Positions 54,640 to 64,000 of a stretch of 64,000 bases of DNA are shown here, in pieces. Source of the DNA: Pomphorhynchus laevis (Eukaryota; Acanthocephala; Palaeacanthocephala; Echinorhynchida; Pomphorhynchidae). Position 1 is the first letter of the stretch; each line of letters begins with the position of its first letter. The notes beneath the pieces were generated by a model, which saw only the letters and a list, made by a program, of their open reading frames with translations, was not told the DNA's origin and searched no databases. The stretch lies in the NCBI GenBank assembly GCA_012934845.2, contig WNNJ02002784.1, positions 1-64,000 on the forward strand, given 5' to 3'. The position numbers and the translations under genes were made by a program.

Positions 54640-57600
54640 GTAAATCATGTGTCGAGAAGGTGTGAACGGAGGAGATGTTTAAATGTGATAAAGGAGGGAG
54701 CACGGGGGACGTCGAGAGTGAGTTGATTCTAGGCGATTGGGGCGGAGACGAGGAAGGATCGGAGACCGAAGTTGTTAGAGTAATTGGGAACGTGGAGAAA
54801 GAGGGAATTACGGGAACGCAGCGATAGCGAGGTGGAGCGAGTGTCGTCTAAAAAAGGAAGGTTGATGGACGATGGAGAGCCGACAGCGATGAGGATAATG
54901 GGGCCAAGAGAGTTGGGCAAAATATGTGGATGTGTGATCGAAGCGACGGAGACGAAAGAGCACTCGAACGGCGGTGTTGATTATTCGTTGTAGGGGTAGG
55001 ATGATGAATTTTGGAGAATTGGCGAAAAGGCTAAGGCAGTAATCGATTTTTGGGAAAATAAGCAATGAAAGAAGAGACATACAATAAATGAAGTCGATAA
55101 GGGGGCTGATACGGCGGATGTCAGGGAGAATTAAGTTAGACGAGCCGACCTTGTCACGGACGAAGGGTGTAAGGGAAATGTGATTATTGAAATGGAAGCC
55201 TACGAAAGTGAGATTGTGTACCATGGGGATGATCGATGAGGCAAAAGATACAGTGGGAGGAGATATGTTTGGTTTACGGGAGAGGATCCACACTATTTTA
55301 GACTTGTCGGGGTTTAGAAGGAGATGGAGATTGGAGAGACGTTTGTAGATAGAAGAAAGACAGTTCGAGGCAGAAATGCCGATATCGTGTATGCGATGTG
55401 CGGGTGCATGATCATAGATGAGGATGTCATCGGCGTATTGCATGACGTTTAAGGAGTAAGGTTTGATAAACGGAAAGAGATCGCCAAGCAGAAGAGAGAA
55501 AAGCAGGGGACCTAGGACTGAAACCTTGTGCGACCCCGCAAAAAATAGGGATGGGACTGAAACCTTGAAACGAACGGTCGGATAGATATGAGGTAAACAA
55601 TGCTACGTAGGGGGAAGAAAAGCCGTAATCATAACGAAGGCGAGAAAGGAGGACGGAGTGGTCGACTATGTCGAATGCGGAAAAGAGGTCGAGGGAGATG
55701 AGAACACTATATAGAGCCTTGTCTCGAGAAATGAGTAAGTCGTTTCAAACTTTCATGCAGGCGATTTCTGTGGAGTGATTAGAGCGGGAAGCGGATTGAT
55801 AAGGATGGTACAGATTAGATGAGGAGATATAAGCGTTGATCTGTATTAAGATGAGGCGATTCAAGAGCTTAGAAATAGTAGGGAGTAGTGAAATGGGGCG
55901 ATAGCTAGAAGGAAGGGTGGCGTCGAGCGATTGATTCTAAAGGAGGGGACGAACGATTGCGGATTTCCAGTGTGAAGGGAAGATACGACTGCGGATAGAC
56001 GAGTTAAACAAGGTTGTGAGAAATGGGGATATCGATGAGCATATAGATTTTAATATGTGAGTAGGCAGGGGATCGGCAGGTGAGGTTTTGTTGGGAAAGA
56101 ACATGAGGACAGATACTTCGGTAGGTGAGACAGGGAGAAGATGAAAGAGTTCCGGAAGGATGAGGCTAGGCGTCGCAGAGTGGGATAGAATGGAGACCGG
56201 GGTGTGAGAGAGCAAAGTGGATAATTTAGTCTGGAGAAATGACGAATAAACATGGGCATTGATGTTGCACGGCGAAGAGGAGCGAGCAAGTATTGAGTTA
56301 AAAGTATGCAAGAGTGTCTTAGAGTTGAATGAAGTGATGATTTTATGCTGCCATAAGGAGTTGCATTTGGTACGTAGTAGGTTGAGATGAGACTAGCGAA
56401 GAGCAAGATAGGAATCACGGAAAGACGGAGTGATCGAGCGGAAATCGCGTCTGAGATAGCGGTGATAGACTCTCAAAGCATGGTGGATTCGACGCTTTGA
56501 GAGTAGGCATTAGATTCAAACCATGGGGCACGGTGCAAGCGACGGTGTGGGTGAGACTTGAATGACAAGAGAAGATCGAGAGTGGATGTGAGTTCAGAGT
56601 CGAAATGAAAGGCGAGATCGTGAGGAGATGAATATGTTATTGTGGGATAGGATAGAGACGATTTGAGTAAGGCAGAGTGGAGATGGGAGAGTCAAGATTT
56701 CTCCAAGGGCGACGTAGGATTGTAGGTGTGTGAGGAGGGGTGTGGTTATGAGTGAGATCAATGTTGACGAGAAAGTGATCGAATAGACCAGGATCAGAGA
56801 TGGACAGTGAGGTTTCGCCAGCAAAATGATCAAGGACAGCAATGATGTCGAGTTCCCCACCTAGGATATGTTTGGGGGCAGTGAAGATTAGTTTGTAATT
56901 GTAGTTGGATATAATGTTGATGAACCAGATGGAATCCGCGAAAGAGGGTTGGTCTCGGCGGATGTTGAAGTCGCCAAGAACGATTTAAGGGATTGAGGAC
57001 AAAGAACAATGAGAAAGGTGGTCAGCGAGTTCGGTAAAAAATAAGGATGTAGGGGCTGATGAACCAGGGCGGTATACAATGGCGAGATCTGGAGTAATCG
57101 GGTTAGAATAACGACAAGTGGGCAACTCAAAAGAGCAAGGACTGAAGGGGGGGTGATTTTGCGAAGAGACGCGGGGTGACGCGCGAATGCGACGATGCCG
57201 CCATGATTAGATAATTTAGACGGGCATTAGCTGATGGTGCGGGCGGATTCGAGTAGGGAGCAACCGGCAGAGAGCAGACGGCGAATGGAAAGGTCGTCGG
57301 AATCTGAGTGCCAGGATTCGGTGAGGCAGAAGAGATCGATGGATTGCTTGGTGAATAGGTTGAGGGGATAAGATCGGATTTATTGAGAATAGATCTAGTG
57401 TTGAGGAGGTCGAGGCGGAAACCGTGTGTGATGGCGAAAGAGTCTAGTGGAGAAGACACATAGGGGAGATGGAGCGCCATCGAATTTTGGGACGGGTGTG
57501 GACAACTTGAAAATTTTCGTTTATGTTTCGGATGGAGAGTGATGTTTCGCCGTTTTCCTCACGACGGCGCTTTTTGATGCGGTAAGAAGAGAGTTGAGTG

Positions 57601-57815
57601 ATTTTAGAAGGGGTGCGATCGGGGAAAATTCGAGTGGTTGAAGATGATATGAGTTTAAATCGTTGAGAGAGGACAGAAGACGCGTGAGAGCAATGCTTGA
57701 AAACAATTTTTAGGAGAGGGGGCTTGTTATGATTAGATTGAGAATATTTGTTTAGGCGGATGAATACGACAGGAAATATGTCGTAAAAAAGCATAGTTTA
57801 TCGCAGGAATTTGAA
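54640..57815 (-). mobile_element. LINE family A, longest copy
   Basis: Minus strand. The endonuclease region is at about 57480-56590 (LLNTRSILNKSDL near 57400). The polymerase N-terminal region is at 56311-55937 (TSPADPLPTHILKS, FPSHWKSAIVRPLL). The reverse transcriptase core from about 55900 includes MQYADDILIY (55443), then LLNPDKSKIVW and a C-terminal FRLRRFDHTSTYFAQ. The clade is Jockey/CR1-like by motif order. There are several frame shifts and stops, so it is inactive. The 5' end is shorter than in copies 1 and 3. Confidence 0.88.
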
Positions 57816-57839
57816 GTCCGCAAGTTTGACGATATCCCC

Positions 57840-58310
57840 ATCCGTTATTCTAGACCCGTTTGGATTGGACGATGCATCGGCGAAGTGTGCCGGTATGGCT
57901 GGTGCACCACAGTATCGCAGCTTTACTCCTTAAAGAGTACATTTCTTCGACGAAGACGGGTGCTGGCCCCCACAATTCGAACACTGAGGGGGAAAACATT
58001 TCCCATCATGTACATCAACGGAGTCGCAAACTCGACAGGTACGGGGTCTATAGTAGTTAGAGGACCAGTGCCCCAATGGTGGCATCCGTTGCAATGGGGT
58101 ATGTTAGATCGTCGGAGTATATCGTTGTAAAAGCTGGGGTTATACCCCAAGAAGAGATTGCATTTGCGTCTAACCAGGCATTCCGCCTGGTCGGCTGACG
58201 AAGAACAGAATGCTACTGGAATCGACTGATCATTCCTGCCGGTAATGGGACTAACATTATGTACTTAAAAATCAGATTCGAACGCCCTTAAGTCCTAATT
58301 AGTTGCATAG
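57840..58310 (+). pseudogene. Unidentified coding relic, possibly virus-derived
   Basis: GC-richer than the surroundings, with protein-like stretches in more than one frame (for example FPIMYINGVANSTGTG and VIPQEEIAFASNQAF). The Gly/Pro/Trp pattern is reminiscent of a small-virus capsid, but I cannot name a family. It is broken. It could equally be the 5' region of a LINE. Confidence 0.25.
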
Positions 58311-58328
58311 GGCGGAAAGTTGTTTATT

Positions 58329-58545
58329 TTCACTGAAGCCTAATAGGCTTGTAGGAAGTAGATCCAAATTGTTTAAGATGCTTATCGAAAAAATCTAAGT
58401 AAGCAGCTGCCAGATCCGGAATGTTGAAGGAATTCATGATTTCAGATTCGAGACATTTAATGGAATTAAAAATGATTCTCCACTTGTAATTGCTTGTGAA
58501 CTCTCTTGGAAATGTATTAAAGAGAGTATTTCTTTCAAAAGGTTA
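58329..58545 (-). CDS. Unidentified terminal coding segment
   Basis: A minus-strand frame of up to 71 codons ending in TGA at about 58330, immediately followed by AAAATAAAC, which contains a polyadenylation signal. Contains FPREFTSNYKWRIIF, LESEIMNSFNIPDLAAAYLD and YKPIRLQ at the end. It looks like real coding sequence (balanced composition, no low complexity), starting after an AG that could be a splice acceptor. It may belong with the orphan relic at 57840 or be a host last exon. Not recognised. Confidence 0.35.
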
Positions 58546-58802
58546 GAGTAGATTGACTACAACCAAGTTTACCAGTTTAGGCACATGAGCGAGTTCTCCC
58601 TCCGTGCTTGAGACCAAAAATTAGAAAGATTAGCACTTACCTTGCTGTTATTTTTGCAGAAAAACATGTTTTAATTGAGCTCTTTACTGCTCCGATGCAC
58701 ATTTTTCCGCTACTCATTTGTGTAGTTTTCATTTTTTTGTTTTTATTTTATACATTGCTACTGCGGTTAATGCTACTGTGTGAATCTACCAAAAAATGTG
58801 TT

Positions 58803-58960
58803 GGGGGGGGGCTCAGATCCCCTGGATTTGATGCCGTGAATATGGAAGAAGACTTACATATGCTGTCTTGTTGAATTTTTTTGTTTGTCTTGTAACTGAC
58901 CTGACATTTATTCTTTCACCATGTATTATTTGTTATTAAGAAAATCTTTATTATTATTAA
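58803..58960 (+). mobile_element. LINE family B 3' tail (older copy)
   Basis: Matches 61730-61895 almost exactly (CTCAGATCC...GATGCCGTGAA...TTATTAAGAAAATCTTTATT). It ends in TTATTATTATTAAAA and is directly followed by the 5' end of the next copy. Confidence 0.85.
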
Positions 58961-61895
58961 AAATGTGTAGTGTGCAAGTAACGTCGGAGCTATCAAACGA
59001 TAGCAACATTTTTGCCTCTACACATTCTAAAATCAACGATCATCCTACGATGAAAGACAAATTAAAGGTAAATCTAACTACGGATTCAAGTAACAAGGTT
59101 AGTAATTTTTCTATGGTCTCAGGTAATTGGGAGGTGCTTCTCCTATCCCTAAATTAAAGAATTCGCTGATAATATAAGTTAAAAAACCGATTGAAAAACA
59201 CGATCTCTACAATAAATTTTTGAGATCCTTCACCGAATAGTTTCAGAACAGGGTTCTATTTAACTCTGTTAGGTTACACCCTGCGAAGGTGAAGATCTCT
59301 TTTTTTCAATGACCTCGCCGCAAACTACATGGAGTACTTCTCCTCCAATTTAGCTGAATATGGTGAAATCTCATCCAAGCCTATCATGGCCTCTCTGAAA
59401 GTTTCAACTCTTCCCTGTGAGGAAATGGAGGAGTTAGTACGCTCTATCCTAAATGTTATCGGGACTAATCCTGTGCTCCCTGTTTCCTCGGTTCCGGAGT
59501 CGAAAAAGAGGGGGCTTCAGCCCATGCCGTCCCCCCACTCAAGATTGGGAAGTTAATCCAACAAAAGACTAATAAGGGAAATGAAGATAAGGCCTAGGAG
59601 CAAGTACCTTCCCTGGAGGGGGCTAGTGGCGGGAATGGCAACCTTCCTGCACTCAGCTCGGTCTAGGTAGGCAATACCCCATCCAAATAATCCATCACAA
59701 TGCAGTGTACTCGTGAGCCTTTTTCACTGAATATCCTTCAGTGGAATTCGGGAGGTGCTTCTGCCCTTAGACTTTTATCTGGTAGAAATGCAGATGTTAT
59801 AGTCCTTCAGGAGACGCGGTCTATCTGTCTTCCCCAGGACATTACTCGATTTATCCCAAAGCATATATGTTCCCACTATACTCCGTACATAAACTTACCT
59901 CACTCCTCTTCATCTCAAGGACTCTTGACCTAAGTTAAGTGATCCTTAAGGTCCTCTCTCCTTTTAAATTACTCGTGCCCAGCCATGTCTTGTTTGGTAG
60001 TTTCACTCTGTAATAACGGTAAACGCCTCAGTCTAGCCAACGTCTACATTCGTCCAGGGGGAATTCACGAGAAACGTGACCTCCTGGATAGTATTATTGA
60101 CAGCGGTTATGACATGATACTTGGAGATTTCAACGACAGAACTGGTCGTTGTATCAATGCAGCACTTCGCAGAGCTAGGAACGGTTATCTCTAATCTCTC
60201 TGCTTCCGCCAAACAGGCCCTCTTGAATGAATACTGGAGCACTAGATACATGTTCCAGCTGAGTAGGGATAGGACGAGTATCGCTCGCCTTAATCCTTCT
60301 CAGTCTTCCTTTTGGAAGATATTCAAAAAGGAAAAATTTGTCTGTTGGAAGGACAGAGCTTTAGGCTGGATTGGTAGAATAGGCCTTGATAAAGTTTTGG
60401 ATAAGTCACTATCCCTACACAATTATGGAGCCACTCAATCACCCCAACCAATCCCGCCTTGGTGTAACTTCAGGAGTAGGGATCTATCTGTTACGGATAT
60501 TCTTAACTCCTGGGGTCCACTCCCGGGCACCTCCAAATCCGTCGCTCCACTTTCTTCTCAGGTCTGTCAGCTTTTGACAGCTGATCAGATAAGAGAAGTG
60601 GCCGTCACAATGCTTTTAGCCTCCCCATCCGATGTAGCAGGCATCAATATTAATAAGCGTGTTTTTATTCATAAGAAAAAATCCTGCTCAAGCCCTAAAG
60701 ATCTGCGACCCATTTCAATTCAAAATGCCCACATTTCAATTTACGAAGCGCTTGCGCGTAAAATCCGCAAACATTTTAGTGGGCGTAATTTGATCCCCCC
60801 AGGTTTTCATGGGTTCGTCAAAGGTCACTCAGTCCATTCAGCAGTTGGTGTGGTGGAGCAGTTTTGTCGGGATAATAGCCATCGGCTAGTTGTGGCTGTT
60901 TTCCTCGACTTTTTTTGCTGCATTTGACTGCATCTCCATTCCTTTTGTGATCTTTTCTCTCAGGTCCCTCGGGTTGCCTGCGAGAATTGTGAACAGAGTG
61001 GAGATCCTGCTGTATACCAAGCAATTTTACTATGAAGACGACCCTGATGCGCGTCAGTTCTACCCTATTACGGGTGTACCTCAAAGATCCCCACTTTTCC
61101 CATCTTATATCTTGCTGCCTCCATTAATATATTCAAAATTTTTAAACGCGAACAACGTCTTGTGGTGTCCGCTGATGACATCACAGCCATGTTCACTATA
61201 CACAGGTGTAAAGACGTAGTCTCTGAGATCAGCCGTTTCTTTTTAAGATTAGAAGACCAGTTACCCATATCCAAACTTATTTTAAACTCCGCCAAATCAC
61301 AGGCGGTTGTCTTTCATGACACCCCTGCAACTAAGAAAAAACTTAAGAAATTAGCACTCTCTGAGCTCTTCTCCATATTTGCCTCTGAACCACTTCCCAC
61401 CTTCACAATTCGAGAAAATACCTGGGGTTCACCGTTATGGTGAATTGGTCGGCGAAAGCTGACATGGATAGACTCAAACGTATCCCGAAGAAAGCTAGGT
61501 GGGCCCTGAAACGGGTTCAGCATCTGTCATTGAAAGGGAAAACCCAGGTGCGCCTTTGAGGTACCTGGACTATCTCGGGATTGGTCTTTTTTCGAGAGGA
61601 CGTCCCCTTGAGCAAAGGCTAAGGTTTCTTAAGCTCCTCGTCTCTCGTTTACCCAGCATAGTCCGCGCCGATTGGATTCTTCGGGGGGGGGTGAAAGACC
61701 CCGGGTGGTTTAGTCTAAAGGCGGGCGTGTTAGATCGGTTGGGGGCTCAGATCCTTCTGTATTTGATGCCGTGAACATGGAAGAAGACTTACACATGCTG
61801 TTTTGTTGATTTCCTTTATTTTTCTTGTAACTGACCTGACATTTATTCTTTCATCATGTATTATTTGTTATTAAGAAAATCTTTATTTATTGAAT
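58961..61895 (+). mobile_element. LINE family B, longest copy
   Basis: Plus strand. A possible ORF1 region covers about 58960-59560. Endonuclease pieces are at 59700-59933 (LNILQWNSGGAS, RNADVIVLQETRS) and 59985-60194 (SLANVYIRPGG, MILGDFND). Reverse transcriptase begins in the frame 60121-60927 (KDLRPISIQNAHISIYEALA, GFHGFVKGHSVHSAV) and continues in pieces to about 61443 (ITGVPQRSPL; SADDITAMF, where YADD is usual; LILNSAKSQAV). Features resemble I/R1-type LINEs. Frame shifts break it. Related copies: 28780-30005, 34247-34384 and the tail at 58803-58960. Confidence 0.85.
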
Positions 61896-62429
61896 CTACT
61901 GCGGCTACTGCTCAGCAATATTGGGCATATTTAAGTGTTTATGGATTCGATCCAATAGCGTGAAATGCACTGTTTTGTGCACTATAATTATCTCCTTTTA
62001 CGATAAATCATTAAATCTATTAAAATTATAATGAGTGGCTGTTTGTGCTAGTAAAAATTACCTCATATTTAAATAAGTATTTAAAAATAAGGAAAAAATA
62101 TCAAATTGTGATAGATTAGTCACCAATAATTTGGTGACTAATCTTGTAAATAGAATTTATCTAATCTTATCAAATTGATATAATCTTATCACTATAATCG
62201 TATCGATTAAATTGTTTTAAATGTATAATCTTATCTGTATAATCTTATCAATCAAATTGTTTAACTATTAGATATTAATTTAAAAAATTAAAATTAAATA
62301 ATTAAAATTCACGAAATGAAACTGTGAACTTTAATCACAACTTTAAAGACTATTTAGATCACTTTATTTGCTCAGTTTTGCAATATTGATTAGGGGCTAT
62401 CGGAAAATACACATAAAGAGATGAAGCAC
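61896..62429. other. AT-rich spacer
   Basis: Short palindromic repeats (AATTTGGTGACTAAT, TATAATCTTATC). No gene seen. Confidence 0.45.
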
Positions 62430-63240
62430 AATCGAATTTTCGGCGCGTGTGGACAACTTTAAAAATACCGTGGATGTTTCGGATGGAGAGAGATGTTTCG
62501 CCGTTTTCTTCGCCACGGCGTTTTTAATGCAGTCAGAAGATAGTTTAGCGATTTCGGATTGGGTTCGATTGGGGAAATGCGATTTGATGATGACATTAGT
62601 TTAAATCGTTATGAGAGGATGGAGAATGCGTAAGAGCGATGCTTGAAATCAATTTTAATGAGAGGCCGAGACGGATTAGATTGAGAATATTTGTTTAGGC
62701 GGATGAATAGGACAGGAGATATGTCGTTAAAAAAGGATAGTTTAGAGCAGGAACAAGAGACGAGAAAATAGATCTGAAGTCGAGACGTGCTTGTGGAGAT
62801 CAGGATGTGGAAGGAGTGATAATAGTGACGATGACGCAATGATCGCGAGCAGGAAAGCGTTTCCGTAAAGGAGGACGAATGACGTGAGTGGGTGAGATCA
62901 CGATAGGAGAGCTGGGAGTTATGAATATGAAGGAAGTAGGTTCGACAGCGGAATACACAGAGGATATGGATAATATAGAGGGTGGCTAGCTATGTTAAGA
63001 AAGGTTATGAGTGGAAGGATCATGGAGGTAGGTGGAGGTGATTTTGATGGATGGATGTAGGTTATTGAGAAACGATACAGGAGGAAAGGGAAGGGGTGTC
63101 GAGGGAATGAAGATGACATGGTATGGGAAGTGTATATGGTGACAGGATCAGTGGTCGTAGAAAAGACATCGGTAACGACAAGAATAATTTGAGTGGACGT
63201 GTTGGAGGTTGATGTGTGCTTATTGGACAGGTTGCGGATT
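62430..63240 (-). mobile_element. LINE family A, 5' part only
   Basis: Matches about 3720-4534 of copy 1 and 57480-57815 of copy 2. Its 5' limit (about 63240) coincides with that of copy 1, marking the family's 5' end. The 3' part is missing at 62430, which is unusual for a LINE and suggests deletion rather than 5' truncation. Confidence 0.8.
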
Positions 63241-63435
63241 AGTTTGTTGGCACAAAACTCAAATAGGAAGTCTTCTTTAGACTTACTGTTGTCGCAGGCG
63301 ATTGTGGTCTAGATGGTGCAGTCTTGTATCGAACACTATACTTGTAGTTGATCACAGTTGGTGTCGGTCGTAGCTGTTTTCTTACGTCCTCTCATTAACG
63401 CCCTAGTGTGTTTAAGCTTTCAAATTTGCTACTGC

Positions 63436-63718
63436 AACTAATGGAATTGATCTGCAACTGATGGAATTGATCTGAAACTGATGGAATTGATCTGAAACTG
63501 AAGGAATTGATCTGCAACTGATGGAATTGATTTGCAACTGATGGAATTGATCTGCAACTGATTAAATTGATCTGCAATTGATTGAATTGATCTGCAACTG
63601 GTTGAATTGATCTCAACTGATTGAATTGATCTGCAACTAATTGAATTGATCTACAACTGATTGAATTGATCTGCAACTGATTGAATTGATCTGTAATTGA
63701 TTGAATTGATCTGCAATG
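63436..63718. repeat. 20-bp minisatellite, about 14 units
   Basis: Unit CTGATGGAATTGATCTGCAA with variants (CTGATTGAATTGATCTGCAA). The 93-codon minus-strand open frame over it is a by-product of a 20-bp period. Confidence 0.95.
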
Positions 63719-63814
63719 TAATTATACTGAGGAGTTAACTTAAGTTAGAAAACCTTAGGTGATATTATGATATCGAAAAACCAAAGCTTTATTTAAATCA
63801 CATTTGACGTATAT

Positions 63815-64000
63815 TTTTCTTCGGTTTATAAATACATAAATATTTAGCAATTCTTGGGTATTGATAAATTCTTGGATGCAATTCTTGGATACATATTTAT
63901 CAATTTTTGAGTTTATAAATACATAAATATTTATTAGAAAATATTAATTTTTGAATATGAATCGTTAAAATAGTAAATAATATAATTATTAAAACATATT
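63815..64000. repeat. Copy of Atg8-intron sequence
   Basis: Closely matches 47683-47790 (GTTTATAAATACAT ... TTTTTGAATATGAATCG ... TAATTATTAAAACATATT), same orientation, continuing past the window edge. No Atg8 coding sequence accompanies it here. Confidence 0.8.

Noticed and set aside
63395-63676. 93-codon open frame with repeated INSISCRS-type residues
   Set aside because: It follows the 20-bp minisatellite; a 60-bp (20-codon) periodic frame stays open by chance.

Overview
The window reads as AT-rich nuclear DNA of an invertebrate animal. Spliceosomal introns (an Atg8-family gene), a polyphyletic load of animal-type transposons (hAT, Merlin, Tc1-like, several LINE clades, a Penelope-like element, Ty3-type LTR relics), tRNA-like SINE pieces and many short tandem and inverted repeats support this. 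I cannot place it more exactly. Host coding sequence is sparse: an intronless RFC1 (replication factor C large subunit), a two-exon Atg8-like gene, three related secreted-protein genes of unknown function, and one or two orphan terminal exons. Almost everything else is repeat-derived.

Layout. 1-1564: a 443-bp satellite with a perfect palindrome at its left edge, then an AT microsatellite. 2275-4534: LINE copy (family A). 5340-13809: broken Ty3-type LTR retrotransposon relics, one of them interrupted by a LINE flanked by 73-bp direct repeats. 14576-16639: RFC1. 17737-23080: Tc1-like relic, a 364-bp satellite, a 349-bp repeat with hammerhead ribozymes, small palindromic elements and an inverted SINE pair. 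23787-39330: cluster of three secreted-protein genes, all on the minus strand, mixed with a duplicated hAT relic, satellite pieces and MITEs. 40153-46940: 87-bp satellite, Penelope-like element cut by an RTE-like LINE, and a MITE. 47358-49321: Atg8-like gene with a repeat pair in its intron. 50373-54555: MITE, LTR and LINE relics, an intact-looking Merlin transposon with target-site duplication, and an orphan last exon. 54640-63240: LINE families A and B. 63436-64000: a 20-bp minisatellite and a copy of Atg8 intron sequence.

The most interesting signal is catalytic RNA. Three copies of a 349-bp repeat (19984-20842) carry textbook type I hammerhead ribozymes. The 443-bp satellite at the window start carries the hammerhead boxes in canonical order in each unit, and the palindrome at 1-104 is centred exactly at the predicted self-cleavage position. 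Two or three further repeat families (364-bp satellite, the inverted SINE pair at 22786-23080, and the pair at 48395-48960) contain the same three core boxes with matching helix partners but in a strand order different from the classical one (GAAA before CUGANGA). If these fold and cleave they would be an undescribed hammerhead topology. This is inference from pairing read by eye and needs folding, covariation and cleavage assays.

A second signal is the secreted-protein cluster: genes 2 and 3 have diverged almost beyond recognition, while about 2 kb of flanking DNA containing a dead hAT is nearly identical between the two loci.
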